DNA of 32,490 bases from Pedobacter suwonensis (GCF_900111825.1 NZ_FOJM01000026.1:1-32490); one strand, 5' to 3'. Shown: positions 1-9,918, counted from the first letter of the stretch. Translations and numbers: made by a program. The notes: a model not told the origin generated them from the sequence alone.

Positions 1-2
1 GT

Positions 3-1440
3 AAAACACCTGATGCTGTGGCATTGAGGGATGAAGAACAGGTGATGAGCTATGCCGAACTAGACCAGCGAAGCAATCAGATAGCGAACTACCTTAAAAA
101 CCATGAAATCATTCCAGAGAAATTAGTGCCGGTATACATGGACAGATCTGCTGAATTGATCATTGTACTACTTGGGGTAATGAAAGCGGGATGTGCCTAC
201 ATTCCTATAGATCCAAGCCATCCAAAGGAAAGGATTGAATATATACTGAACGATATTGATGCTCCGCTGGTCATTTCAGCCAATGGTACAGCGGCAGCTT
301 TTGAAGGGAGCTCAATTAAGGTAATTAATATCGATCAGGTTGAGGATAAGATCAGAAAAGAGGCTAATCATTTAGAAACCAGGCTTCCAGATTCAAAAGA
401 ACTGGTATATATCATGTACACATCTGGTACTACAGGAAAGCCAAAAGGAGTAATGATCACTCACCGGGCGCTATATAACTTTATTTCTTCAATGACAAGC
501 TTGCTGGGGGCTGGCCAAAATGACCTGTTCTTAAGTCTTACAACTTTTAGCTTTGATATATCGTGTCTTGAATTTTACCTGCCTTTGTGTACAGGTGGAC
601 AAGTGGCAATTGCTTCAACAAAGGCATTGTCAGACCCGCAAATATTAATTGCTGAAATAGAAAAGCTTCGTCCCGATTTCGTTCAGGCTACCCCATCAAG
701 ATGGCAGCTGTTATTGGATGCTGGTTGGAAAAATAACAGAAAAACTAAAATCCTTTCAGGGGGAGAGGCGCTTACAGATAAATTAAAAGATCAATTGGTG
801 TTAACTGCAAACCAAGCTATCTGGAATTTATATGGCCCAACAGAAACAACTATCTGGTCGTCTGCAGCCCAACTTCATTTAAAGGAAAGGGTTAATATTG
901 GTAAGCCAATTGCCAACACCAGGCTGTACATTCTCGATAAGGAAATGAATCTGCTTCCTATTGGTGTGAATGGTGATTTATACATAGGTGGCGACGGACT
1001 GTCTCAGGGATATTACCGGAAGCCAGCGCTAACAAGTGAAAAATTTATTAACTACCGGTTTTCGAAAGATAAAGAAGAATTAATTTACAAAACCGGGGAT
1101 ATAGGGAAATGGCTTTCAACCGGTGAGGTACAACTTAGCGGGAGAGCGGATAATCAGATCAAAATAGATGGGTACCGAATGGAGGCCGGTGAAATAGAAT
1201 ACCAGCTTTTAGCCCTTAATCAGCTCAAAGAGGCTGTAGTGATGGCCAAGGAACATAATGGCAGTAAATTGCTGGTTGCATATTTGGTCTCATCCGGAGA
1301 AATTGAAGACGAAGAAATCAGAACTCAATTGTTAAAAGCACTCCCAATTTATATGGTGCCTTCTTTGTTTATACGCTTAAACGAGATGCCTCAAACTGCA
1401 AATGGAAAAATTGACAGAAAATTACTTCCTGAGCCGGTTT
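3..1440 (+). other. Adenylation domain A1, predicted Gly
   Basis: Aligning by eye to GrsA PheA, the ten pocket residues read D-I-L-Q-L-G-L-I-W-K, taken from FDISCL, VQATPS, ILSGG, NLYGPTETTIW and the A10 Lys. This is the published glycine code as I recall it. The extreme N-terminus of the domain is cut by the window. Confidence 0.75.
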
Positions 1441-3008
1441 TATTCTTTTCAGGTTCAAGGAAACACTTTTCTCCAATTGATGAGACTGAAGAGAAATTGG
1501 TATTGATTTGGGGAGAAATACTAAATGTTGATCCCGCGTTAATCAGTACAGATCGTAATTTCTTTGAAATGGGTGGTAACTCCATTAAAGCGGTTCACCT
1601 GATGATCGGCATTCAAAAAGAATTTTCCAACAAGATAGAATTGAGGGAAGTATTTGCATACAATTCCATCTCGAAGCTGGCTAAATTACTAAGAGAAAAT
1701 CTGGCTAAGGATGATTTAGGGATTCAAATACTGATAAATGAAGGTCCTTTTCCGGCGTCGTCAGCACAGGAAAGATTATTCTATCAATACCTTAGTCACA
1801 AAGAAAGCCTGGCGTACAATATTTCTGGCGCATATTTTCTTGAAGGACAAACCGATCTGCTAAAGATTGGCAAAGTTTTACAGCTACTTACAGACCGGCA
1901 TGAAAGCTTGAAAACGAATTTCTTAATGACTGTAGATGGTCTTAGGCAGCAGATCAATAAGGATGCTCCAACTGGCCTGACCTTTTTAGAAGCAGACAAC
2001 ATTGAAGAGGGCTTTGCAAAATTTATTAAACCATTTGATCTATTGGAGGGACCTTTGGTTCGCTTTGGGCTTTTAAACCTTAAAGATGGTGTTAAAGCCT
2101 TACTTTTTGATGTTCACCACATTGTTGCTGACGGGATTTCATTAAATATCCTGATGCAGGATTTTAAGCATATTTTCCTGGGCAATCCTTTGGAGAAACT
2201 AAAATATAGGTATATAGATTATGCCGCATGGCAACAAAGCAGCAACAGCGCACTACTGAAACAAAAGGAATTCTGGAAAAATACCCTTTCGGGAGATCTT
2301 CCCCTGGTAGCGCTTGCAGAAAACAGCAATGATTTTGAAGGTGGAACTGAAGCAGCAAAAATACAGGTGCTCACAGTTGATCAGGAACTTTACAGAAAGG
2401 CAAAGGAATTTTCAGTAGCTGCAAATGTTTCAGAGTTTATGCTCTTATTGTCAGTTTATTACATTCTCATATATAAAATGTCTGATCAGGCTGATCTGAT
2501 TATTGGCAGCGATTCGATTGGCAGAACAGATAGCGATCTACAGCATGTGGTAGGAACGTTCGTAAATATCCTGCCGCTAAGGATTCACCTAAATGAAGGA
2601 GAACAATATATCGAATTTCTACACCGCGTCAGGGAAGTGGTGCTGAATGCATTCGAAAACCAGGATTTCCAGTTTGATGATATGGTTAGCATGATCAATT
2701 CAGGAAATTCTACACCAAAACCTTTAGTTAATATTCATTTTGCCTTTGCTAATTATATGGAAGGGAAGGCAGATTTTGAACTGGACGGACAGAAATTCAA
2801 ATCAGCGCATATTGAACGCGAAAAAACAACCCAGTATGATTTTAAATTAGAAGTTACTGAACTGAATGATCAGTTCAGGATTGAATTTATTTATAATGAA
2901 GAAGTGTATGAAGACGAAATGATAGCGGTTCTTTTGAACTACTATCAAACTATCCTCAGCATAGTTATTGAAAACTGTCAGTTGAGCATTGGTAACATTG
3001 AACTTTAA
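3..3008 (+). CDS. NRPS A-PCP-C (module 1 plus C domain of module 2), 5' truncated
   Basis: Non-ribosomal peptide synthetase that activates, tethers and passes on one amino acid. The frame is open to the left window edge, and the codons before the GTG at 18 (K-T-P-D-A) are normal adenylation-domain sequence. The gene therefore starts upstream and the GTG is not its start. Counting nt 3 as codon 1: A domain to about residue 475 (core TSGTTGKPKG near 140, NGKIDRK near 467); PCP with GGNS phosphopantetheine Ser527; condensation domain from about 580 with catalytic HHIVADG at 705-711, ending the protein. The predicted substrate is glycine. No epimerase or thioesterase is present. The terminal C domain must join the module-1 aminoacyl group to the amino acid on another protein, most simply the A-PCP protein at 6705. 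The A8 motif carries Asp389 where Arg is usual. Family and domain order are clear from motifs; the missing N-terminus could hold a C domain or loading module. Confidence 0.93.
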   Translation, partial: KTPDAVALRDEEQVMSYAELDQRSNQIANYLKNHEIIPEKLVPVYMDRSAELIIVLLGVMKAGCAYIPIDPSHPKERIEYILNDIDAPLVISANGTAAAFEGSSIKVINIDQVEDKIRKEANHLETRLPDSKELVYIMYTSGTTGKPKGVMITHRALYNFISSMTSLLGAGQNDLFLSLTTFSFDISCLEFYLPLCTGGQVAIASTKALSDPQILIAEIEKLRPDFVQATPSRWQLLLDAGWKNNRKTKILSGGEALTDKLKDQLVLTANQAIWNLYGPTETTIWSSAAQLHLKERVNIGKPIANTRLYILDKEMNLLPIGVNGDLYIGGDGLSQGYYRKPALTSEKFINYRFSKDKEELIYKTGDIGKWLSTGEVQLSGRADNQIKIDGYRMEAGEIEYQLLALNQLKEAVVMAKEHNGSKLLVAYLVSSGEIEDEEIRTQLLKALPIYMVPSLFIRLNEMPQTANGKIDRKLLPEPVLFFSGSRKHFSPIDETEEKLVLIWGEILNVDPALISTDRNFFEMGGNSIKAVHLMIGIQKEFSNKIELREVFAYNSISKLAKLLRENLAKDDLGIQILINEGPFPASSAQERLFYQYLSHKESLAYNISGAYFLEGQTDLLKIGKVLQLLTDRHESLKTNFLMTVDGLRQQINKDAPTGLTFLEADNIEEGFAKFIKPFDLLEGPLVRFGLLNLKDGVKALLFDVHHIVADGISLNILMQDFKHIFLGNPLEKLKYRYIDYAAWQQSSNSALLKQKEFWKNTLSGDLPLVALAENSNDFEGGTEAAKIQVLTVDQELYRKAKEFSVAANVSEFMLLLSVYYILIYKMSDQADLIIGSDSIGRTDSDLQHVVGTFVNILPLRIHLNEGEQYIEFLHRVREVVLNAFENQDFQFDDMVSMINSGNSTPKPLVNIHFAFANYMEGKADFELDGQKFKSAHIEREKTTQYDFKLEVTELNDQFRIEFIYNEEVYEDEMIAVLLNYYQTILSIVIENCQLSIGNIEL

Positions 3009-3089
3009 TTCCTGCTCAAAATTACCTCCATAGATATAACTCATCTTAACGAATAAACTATTTTTTAGTAAACCTAAATAAGCAGTAAC

Positions 3090-4718
3090 ATGGAAAAATT
3101 TTTGTTAAAACCCAACGTGGTTATAGAGCCATTATTTGACAGGTGGTATGCCTGGCCACATCTGATTTCTCCTGCAACAAGTGCCATGAATATTGTTGGC
3201 AGGCATTTAAAAATCATGAATTCATATCTTCAATCTCCAAAAATGCACGAAGCGGCAGTAAAAAACCCAAAAATGCTGGGTGGGCCTTTTATGGATTTTC
3301 CAACGGAGAGAACAGCAGATATTGCGTTATTGAAAGCAAAAACCCTGGAAAAACAAAATAAATCAATCCGCTTTGCAGAAGCCATACAGGAATTGGACAG
3401 CATGCTCAAAACCAATGTTAATGGTGGCTCTCTCGAACCCTTATACGAAAAGGTTCCTGAAATTCTTAAAGGGTATGTGGAATTGGTTTATGACCTGAAT
3501 AACAATGCTTCATTCCGTTTTTTTGAACCACTGCTTTATAAAAGTGAATTTTACAATAAATCTGCTCAAAGTATTGCTTTATGGTCAACTTCAAATGATG
3601 AAAGACCTTTTTGCCTGAGCACCCCTCGTCTCGATGAACCTGATGTTTTGCACCTTGATATTCCGTTTGATCATCGCGGAATAGATCAGTTGAGCAAAAT
3701 GAAAAGGGAACCAGGCTCTATTGATGAAATAGCTCAGGTACTTGGCATAAAGGACCAGGACAGGGCGTTATTTGATTCTTTTTTTACCACCGAACCTTGT
3801 CAACCTTACGAAAGATATAAAGGATCGAAAGCCAGAATGAGGTATTTCGGGCATGCATGCATCATGATCGAAACGCAAGATGTTTGCATCATCACTGATC
3901 CGGTAATTAGTTATTATGGCTATGAATCAAGTGTTGCTCATTTTTCAGATATAGATATTCCTGATGTGATTGATTATGTACTGATTACCCACAATCATCA
4001 GGATCATATTCTGTTTGAAACTTTATTGCCATTGCGTCATAAAATCAAAAATATTGTTGTTCCCAGAACTTCGGGAGGTGCTTTACAGGATCCAAACCTC
4101 AAACTGATGTTTCAGAATGCCGGCTTTAATAACGTGATTGAAATAGATGAGATGGAAGAAATCAAAATGAAAAATGTAAAAATTACCGGCCTTCCATTTA
4201 CCGGAGAGCATAGCGATTTAAATATAAAATCCAAGGCCTGTTTTCATGTCGCAGTCGATCAGTTTACTTTTCTTTTTGTTGCCGATTCTAGAATTCTGGA
4301 AGCAAAAATTTACGAACATATACATGCAATTATAGGAGATATAGATGTTATTTTTCTGGGGATGGAATGTGATGGAGCACCATTGTCCTGGTTATATGGC
4401 CCCTTATTGACAGAGAAACTTTCGAGGGAAAATGATCAGTCAAGAAGACTTTCCGGTTGTGATTGCGAGAGGGGAACGCATCTGATCAATATTTTTAACC
4501 CAAAGGAAGCTTACGTTTATGCTATGGGCCAGGAGCCCTGGCTGGAATTTATAAGCAGTATCAAATACACAGCTACCTCACATCCGATTGTTCAATCAGA
4601 TATGTTGGTAGAATATTGTAAAAGTAAAAATATAGTCGCAGAGCGATTATTTGGAGAGAAGGAATTGTTTTATACATATGATGAGCTTCAATTAAAAGAA
4701 AGCTTACAGGATTTCTAA
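3090..4718 (+). CDS. CmlA-like diiron beta-hydroxylase (MBL fold) acting on PCP-bound amino acids
   Basis: Likely non-haem diiron oxygenase that hydroxylates the beta carbon of an amino acid while it is tethered to a peptidyl carrier protein, as described for CmlA of chloramphenicol biosynthesis. The 542-residue length is close to CmlA (about 530). An all-purpose N-terminal domain of about 240 residues precedes a metallo-beta-lactamase fold: metal motif HNHQDH at 301-306, Glu373 in GEHSD, Asp399 in FVADS, and a possible further His498. H301, H303, D305, H306, E373 and D399 all sit four positions below the CmlA ligands as I remember them (H305, H307, D309, H310, E377, D403), which is strong support. 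The gene sits between two NRPS genes with short gaps, so it is a tailoring enzyme of this pathway. The target is unknown: glycine has no beta carbon, so a predicted Asn residue is more likely. The alternative is an uncharacterised MBL hydrolase. Confidence 0.82.
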   Translation: MEKFLLKPNVVIEPLFDRWYAWPHLISPATSAMNIVGRHLKIMNSYLQSPKMHEAAVKNPKMLGGPFMDFPTERTADIALLKAKTLEKQNKSIRFAEAIQELDSMLKTNVNGGSLEPLYEKVPEILKGYVELVYDLNNNASFRFFEPLLYKSEFYNKSAQSIALWSTSNDERPFCLSTPRLDEPDVLHLDIPFDHRGIDQLSKMKREPGSIDEIAQVLGIKDQDRALFDSFFTTEPCQPYERYKGSKARMRYFGHACIMIETQDVCIITDPVISYYGYESSVAHFSDIDIPDVIDYVLITHNHQDHILFETLLPLRHKIKNIVVPRTSGGALQDPNLKLMFQNAGFNNVIEIDEMEEIKMKNVKITGLPFTGEHSDLNIKSKACFHVAVDQFTFLFVADSRILEAKIYEHIHAIIGDIDVIFLGMECDGAPLSWLYGPLLTEKLSRENDQSRRLSGCDCERGTHLINIFNPKEAYVYAMGQEPWLEFISSIKYTATSHPIVQSDMLVEYCKSKNIVAERLFGEKELFYTYDELQLKESLQDF

Positions 4719-4766
4719 GCATTATTCCCGGTTTTTTACATCATCTATTCAAACTAAAATAATCCT

Positions 4767-6623
4767 ATGTGTGGTATTTGTGGCTTTCTAAAATATGATT
4801 CGCGTGCAAACAGTAACGACAAAGAGATCATAGAGAAAATGACTCGTAAGCTCATTCACCGCGGTCCGGATGCTCAGGATACTTTGCTCTTAGAAAATGT
4901 TGTGCTTGGATTTACCAGGTTAAGTATCATTGGCTTACAGGATGGTATGCAGCCACTGTACAATGAAGATGAATCCCTCGTGCTCATCTGCAATGGTGAG
5001 ATTTTCAATTATATTGAGCTCAAAGCACAATTAATTAAAAAAGGGCATCAATTTAGAACAACAACAGACATCGAAGTCATCCTCCATTTATATGAAGAAA
5101 AAGGTCCTGATTTTTTAAATGAACTTAATGGTCAGTTTGCCTTTGCCCTGTATGACAGAAGAAAAAAACTGTTGTTTTGTGCCAGAGACCAAATGGGAAT
5201 CATCCCATTCTTCTATACCCAGGTTAACCATACTTTTATTTTTGGATCAGAAATAAAAGCAATTCTCGAACATCCCGAAGTAGTAAAGGAAATAGATACA
5301 GTAGGCCTTGACCAGGTATTTACATTTGCCGGGTTAATCAGTCCGAGAACCATGTTTAAAAATATTAAAAGCCTGGAAAATGGACATTACCTGCTTTTTG
5401 ATGATAATGGCAATTTAAAAGATGTCGAATACTGGGATTTGATCTACCCTGAGGGCGAAACCCTGTTGAATGGGAAAGCAGAACAGGATTATATTGACGA
5501 GCTCGAAGCATTGTTTGATGAATCAGTAAAATTGAGATTGCGGGCAGATGTTCCCACCGGTTTTTATCTAAGTGGTGGACTAGATTCGTCTATGATTGCC
5601 ATGAAGGTGAAGCAGCAGGCACCAAAAGTCCTCAGGAAAGCCTTTTCAATTGATTTTGAAGATGCTTTATATTCTGAGGCCAATTATCAGGAAATCATTT
5701 CAAGCGCGTGCGGATCTGTTCTGACTAAAAATATGTTTCCTTATAATGATATTATCGAGCGATTAAAGTTATCTGTTTACCATAGTGAATGTCCAATTAA
5801 AGAAACTTACAATACCGCTTCGATGGCTTTATCGGAAAGTGTCAGGTCGCATGATTTGAAAGTAATTTTATCAGGAGAGGGAGCCGACGAATTTTTTGCA
5901 GGCTATGTTGGATACAGATTTGATAAGATGCGTTCCCTGAAGCTGATAGCAAATGAAAGTACTGCAGCAGAAAAGAAAGTACGAAACAAACTTTGGGGCG
6001 ATGAAGATTTCTTTTACGAACGTAATTTCACTGATTTTGACATCTTAAAAAGAAACCTTTATTCAAAGGATTTAAATGACCGGTACGACGAAATTAATTG
6101 CCTCAATTATCAGGTTGTTAACAAAGAACGAATTAAAAATAGGGATGTCCTCAACAAAAGAGCTTACATCGATTATAAATTAAGACTAGTAGATCATTTG
6201 GTTGGCGATCATGGCGACAGGATGGCAATGGCAAACTCTGTAGAAGTCAGATACCCTTTTCTTGATAAAAATCTGATTGAATATTCTGCTAAAATTCCAT
6301 CAGAACTGAAACTAAACGAATTTACAGAAAAGTACATTTTGCGCAAAATAGGAGAAAGTATCCTTCCAAAAAGTATCATGGAGCGCGAAAAATTTCATTT
6401 TATTGCTCCGGGAAGCCCGTATTTGTTACAGCAGAATTCGACTTACATCAATGATCTTTTATCCTATGACCGGATTAAAAGACAAGGATATTTTAATCCT
6501 GATGAAATTGAAAAGCTCAAAACCTTATATAGTACTAAAGGTTTTGCCGTAAATGCCCCTTATGAAAGTGATTTGTTATCTACTGTCATCACTTTTGGCA
6601 TGTTGCTGGAAACATTTATGTAA
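4767..6623 (+). CDS. asnB: Asparagine synthetase, glutamine-hydrolysing
   Basis: Converts aspartate to asparagine with ATP, using ammonia released from glutamine. The protein starts MCGICGF, with Cys2 as the N-terminal nucleophile of the class II glutaminase domain once Met is removed; this fixes the start. Glutaminase motifs HRGPD (31-35) and NGEIFN follow. The synthetase half has the pyrophosphate loop SGGLDSS at 269-275 and SGEGADEFFAGY at 369-380. At 618 residues it is longer than E. coli AsnB (about 554) and matches the larger bacterial branch often seen in biosynthetic clusters. Both active sites look intact. It is embedded 48 bases after the hydroxylase gene and 81 before the next NRPS. 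Two downstream A domains carry Asn-type codes, so a dedicated Asn supply is the simplest role. A less likely alternative is amidation of a carboxylate on the peptide product. Confidence 0.9.
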   Translation: MCGICGFLKYDSRANSNDKEIIEKMTRKLIHRGPDAQDTLLLENVVLGFTRLSIIGLQDGMQPLYNEDESLVLICNGEIFNYIELKAQLIKKGHQFRTTTDIEVILHLYEEKGPDFLNELNGQFAFALYDRRKKLLFCARDQMGIIPFFYTQVNHTFIFGSEIKAILEHPEVVKEIDTVGLDQVFTFAGLISPRTMFKNIKSLENGHYLLFDDNGNLKDVEYWDLIYPEGETLLNGKAEQDYIDELEALFDESVKLRLRADVPTGFYLSGGLDSSMIAMKVKQQAPKVLRKAFSIDFEDALYSEANYQEIISSACGSVLTKNMFPYNDIIERLKLSVYHSECPIKETYNTASMALSESVRSHDLKVILSGEGADEFFAGYVGYRFDKMRSLKLIANESTAAEKKVRNKLWGDEDFFYERNFTDFDILKRNLYSKDLNDRYDEINCLNYQVVNKERIKNRDVLNKRAYIDYKLRLVDHLVGDHGDRMAMANSVEVRYPFLDKNLIEYSAKIPSELKLNEFTEKYILRKIGESILPKSIMEREKFHFIAPGSPYLLQQNSTYINDLLSYDRIKRQGYFNPDEIEKLKTLYSTKGFAVNAPYESDLLSTVITFGMLLETFM

Positions 6624-6704
6624 GCCAGCAAGATTACTTACCTGAATTTCCAGAATTAAAATTCAAATAACGCAGTTCAAGCCATTACACTTAATAAATG
6701 AATT

Positions 6705-9700
6705 ATGATATTTCAACATAAATTGATTGAAAGTCTCAATCGCGGAAAAGAAAATATAGCTATTGAGTATAAGGATAGCAAAGTATCATATGCGGAGTTA
6801 TTAACCGATGCCAACAGGATTACGAAACAATTAATTGACGATGATATTCCACATGGTACAAGCATCGGAATCATTTTAGATGACAGAGCTGATCTGATCA
6901 AAGCGATCATTGGAATTGCTAATGCAAGATGTGTGTTTGTGCCTATTGACCGATCATGGCCATTAAACAGGCTCGAAGCAATTAAAGAAAATTTAAGGCT
7001 GGATCATGTTATTATATCTGGAAATGTTCCTGAAGCATTTGTTTCATTATCAAATGTTTATTTGGTAGAGGATTTAATTGGAAGATTTTCTCCTGAAGAG
7101 GCTACTCCGCTAATTTATCCGGATTTTGAGGAAGAAGATAGCTTATACATTTATTTTACATCTGGTTCTACAGGCATTCCAAAGGCAATTGTTGGAAAAA
7201 ACGCTAGTCTGACCCAGTTTTTGACCTGGGAAGCAGCAGAATTTAATATCGACAGCTCCTGTAAAGTAAGTCAGTTGATCAGCCCTTATTTTGATGCCTT
7301 TTTAAGAGATATATTTTTGCCTTTGTCTACTGGCGGAGTACTTTGTGTACCACCGGATAATGAAGATTTCTTTACAGCTGAAAAAATGATTCACTGGTTA
7401 GAACAGTCGGAAGTTTCATTGATTCATTGCGTACCAAGCGTTTTCAGGTTAATAAAAGATTACAAAGCATTAACTGCAGATCGTTTAAAACAGTTGAAAT
7501 ATATCCTTTTATCAGGAGAAAAGATTATTCCTGAAGAATTAAAAAACTGGTACGAGACTTTTAAAGACAGGATCCAATTGTGCAATTTTTATGGTACCAC
7601 CGAAACTACCCTGATCAGGGCATTTTACCGGATTAAGCCGGCCGATGTTTCCAAAAACAGGATACCTATTGGTAAACCTATAGCCGATACAAATTTACTG
7701 GTTACAAATAAGGATTTTAAACCTTGTAACGTTTTAATATCCGGTGAATTATACATTATTTCTGATTTTCTCACCAAGGGTTACATCAATGCACCGGAAC
7801 TTACGACTGAAAAATTCATCCTGATTAACTCAGGCCCGTTTGAAGGGAAAAAGGCCTTTAGAACAGGAGATAAGGCCCGGATGTTAACTGATGGGAATTA
7901 TGAACTTCTTGGGAGAGAGGATCGTCAGGTGAAATTAAGGGGGATCAGGATTGAACTGGATGAGATTGAAAACGTACTTACACAATCCGGACTGGTAAAA
8001 AATGCCGTTGTAATTAAATGGACAAGGCCGGATGAATCGACTGATGAAAATACAGGCAGTTTGAATCAGGAGTCGATCATTGCCTTTGTAATTGCCAATG
8101 AAACCTCAGAAAAGGATTCAAATTTAGAAAGTGGTATCCGAAATTATCTTAATGATAATTTACCGGCTTATATGGTGCCCGCTGATATACTTTTAATGAC
8201 AGCATTCTCATTATTGGGCAACGGAAAGATTGATTATAAAAAGCTGTCAGAAACTTACGAATCCAGCCACAAATCAGTGATCGTGGCACCGGAAAATGAA
8301 ATTGAATGTGATTTGTTAGCAATCTGGAGTGAAATTTTAGGATCATCAGAAATATCAACTGAGGATAATTTTCACAAGATAGGGGGCAACTCACTTAGTA
8401 TCATGAAATTGATAGCTAAAATATATGCCCGCTTTAAGGTAAGGTTTCCGCTAAGCGATCTCTTTAAAATGCTTACCATCAGGAGTCAGGCAGCTTACAT
8501 AATGAGCGCGATAAGAAATGACCTGTTTGAAATTAAAAAAGCACCGGAGAAAGAAGCCTATTATCTCTCTGCAGCACAGGAAAGACTATATTTTCTTTAC
8601 GAACTTAATAAACAAAGCACAGCCTATAATTTACCGGTGGTGTTCGAAATTACCGATAATGCAGATGCAGATCGGATTAAGCAAACCTTTAAGACACTGG
8701 TTTCAAGGCATAAAGTTTTAATGAGTCAATTTATTGCTAACGAAGATGGCATTCAGCAGAGAATTAATCCCGAATTTGCTTTTAGCCTGGAAAAAATTAG
8801 CAGTACGCAAATCAAAGAAGGAATCGATTCTTTTATAAAACCATTTGACCTGAATAAAGGCCCCATCTTCAGAGCTGCTCATTTAACTGCTGAGAATCGG
8901 AATTTTATAGTTTTTGATATTCATCATATTGTTTGCGATGGACTGTCGCAGGTTAATATATTTTCAGATTTTCTGGATATGTATGTCGGTAATTCACTTA
9001 AACCGCTAAGTCTCGATTATACGGATTACAGTGAATGGGAGAAAAGTTTTAGTGCATCTGCTGAATATAGCCTGCAAAAAAGCTATTGGATGAACATGTT
9101 TAGTGGAACTGTTCCCCAACTGGAACTTCCGCTAAGTGAATCTTTGGAAGATAACACTGATGAATCTGGCGACCAGATAAATTTTGAAATCGAAAGCAGT
9201 GTGGTAAAGGGATTGTACGCCGGAAATGGTGATGCGGGTATCAATAGTTTCTCGGCCTTATATTCAGTTTTCTTTTTATTCATGAACCAGTTAACCGGAC
9301 AGGATGATCTGGTCATCGGAACCATGTCTTCAGGTAGGTTACAGCAGGGACTTGAGCCTTTAGTGGGGATGTTTGCAAGAACGCTTCCGGTTAGGTACCA
9401 GGTAGATGCAAAGCAATCATTTCATGAACTTTTAAAAAGTGTTAGTAAGGTTTTAGTCGAGGTACAAGCCCATCAGATGTATGATCTTGCTGATATTTTG
9501 ATAGAGGTGAATAAGAATAAGGCCGTTTCGGACACGAAATTGTTTGATGTGATGTTTGTTTACCAAAATTTTGATAAAGGCAGGCTGGAATTAAAAGATA
9601 CAGGCTTTGCTTATTATGAATTTGAAAATAAGACAACCAAGTACCCACTTTCTTTAGTGGTTAGTGAATCAAACGATGTTTTTAAATGCAGAATGGAATA

Positions 9701-9866
9701 TGCCAGCAGGTATTTTTCGGTAACGGACATAGAAAATCTGATTGCACACTTTAAAAAATTGGCCATTGCAATTTCTGAAAATCCTGATCGGGAATTGATT
9801 GATCTGGTTGGTGATGCCGAACAATCGCCGGAATATATAGCCAATGATATTTCATTTAATATCTAA
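6705..9866 (+). CDS. NRPS A-PCP-C (A-PCP of module 2, C domain of module 3)
   Basis: A 1053-residue NRPS subunit that begins directly with an A domain (first core YAEL near residue 30) and has no N-terminal condensation domain. A domain: TSGSTGIPK at 152-160, with Ala where the usual PKG glycine lies; A8 GREDRQVKLRG; A10 NGKIDYK with Lys508. PCP: GGNS with Ser563. Condensation domain: HHIVCDG at 740-746, running to the C-terminus. It should accept the growing chain from the C-terminal C domain of the protein ending at 3008 and hand it to the Asn-specific A-PCP of the next NRPS. The ATG at 6705 is the first in-frame start; its leader is A/T rich with no Shine-Dalgarno site, normal for Bacteroidota. 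The substrate of this module is not assigned. Confidence 0.92.
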   Translation: MIFQHKLIESLNRGKENIAIEYKDSKVSYAELLTDANRITKQLIDDDIPHGTSIGIILDDRADLIKAIIGIANARCVFVPIDRSWPLNRLEAIKENLRLDHVIISGNVPEAFVSLSNVYLVEDLIGRFSPEEATPLIYPDFEEEDSLYIYFTSGSTGIPKAIVGKNASLTQFLTWEAAEFNIDSSCKVSQLISPYFDAFLRDIFLPLSTGGVLCVPPDNEDFFTAEKMIHWLEQSEVSLIHCVPSVFRLIKDYKALTADRLKQLKYILLSGEKIIPEELKNWYETFKDRIQLCNFYGTTETTLIRAFYRIKPADVSKNRIPIGKPIADTNLLVTNKDFKPCNVLISGELYIISDFLTKGYINAPELTTEKFILINSGPFEGKKAFRTGDKARMLTDGNYELLGREDRQVKLRGIRIELDEIENVLTQSGLVKNAVVIKWTRPDESTDENTGSLNQESIIAFVIANETSEKDSNLESGIRNYLNDNLPAYMVPADILLMTAFSLLGNGKIDYKKLSETYESSHKSVIVAPENEIECDLLAIWSEILGSSEISTEDNFHKIGGNSLSIMKLIAKIYARFKVRFPLSDLFKMLTIRSQAAYIMSAIRNDLFEIKKAPEKEAYYLSAAQERLYFLYELNKQSTAYNLPVVFEITDNADADRIKQTFKTLVSRHKVLMSQFIANEDGIQQRINPEFAFSLEKISSTQIKEGIDSFIKPFDLNKGPIFRAAHLTAENRNFIVFDIHHIVCDGLSQVNIFSDFLDMYVGNSLKPLSLDYTDYSEWEKSFSASAEYSLQKSYWMNMFSGTVPQLELPLSESLEDNTDESGDQINFEIESSVVKGLYAGNGDAGINSFSALYSVFFLFMNQLTGQDDLVIGTMSSGRLQQGLEPLVGMFARTLPVRYQVDAKQSFHELLKSVSKVLVEVQAHQMYDLADILIEVNKNKAVSDTKLFDVMFVYQNFDKGRLELKDTGFAYYEFENKTTKYPLSLVVSESNDVFKCRMEYASRYFSVTDIENLIAHFKKLAIAISENPDRELIDLVGDAEQSPEYIANDISFNI
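6747..8235 (+). other. Adenylation domain A2, substrate unassigned
   Basis: The pocket read by eye is D-A-R-H-L-S-F-L-I-K (from FDAFLR, LIHCVPS, ILLSG, NFYGTTETTLI and A10 Lys). I cannot match it to a known code. Arg at position 239 and His at 278 are unusual. The A5 core is YGTTET rather than YGPTET. Asp235 is present, so an alpha-amino acid is expected. Confidence 0.65.
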
Positions 9867-9918
9867 GCGCTTGATCTCAGGTTATGCCACTATTCCTGAT
9901 AAGCCCCTTGCCCAAAAT

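Noticed and set aside
18..20. GTG at 18 as the true start of the first NRPS gene.
   Set aside because: The five codons before it continue the conserved A-domain opening (TPDA) with no stop, so the gene runs off the left edge.
3050..3075. ACTA-T5-TAGT hairpin before the hydroxylase gene as a terminator.
   Set aside because: Only four A-T-rich base pairs; AT-rich leaders of this kind arise by chance.
3090..4718. Reading the MBL-fold gene as a beta-lactamase, lactonase or resistance hydrolase.
   Set aside because: Length, the large N-terminal domain and the ligand spacing with E373/D399 fit CmlA far better, as does its place inside the NRPS operon.
6643..6665. 7-base inverted repeat (TGAATTT / AAATTCA) between asnB and the next NRPS as a terminator.
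   Set aside because: The stem is almost all A-T, has no T-tract, and the gap is only 81 bases within an apparent operon.
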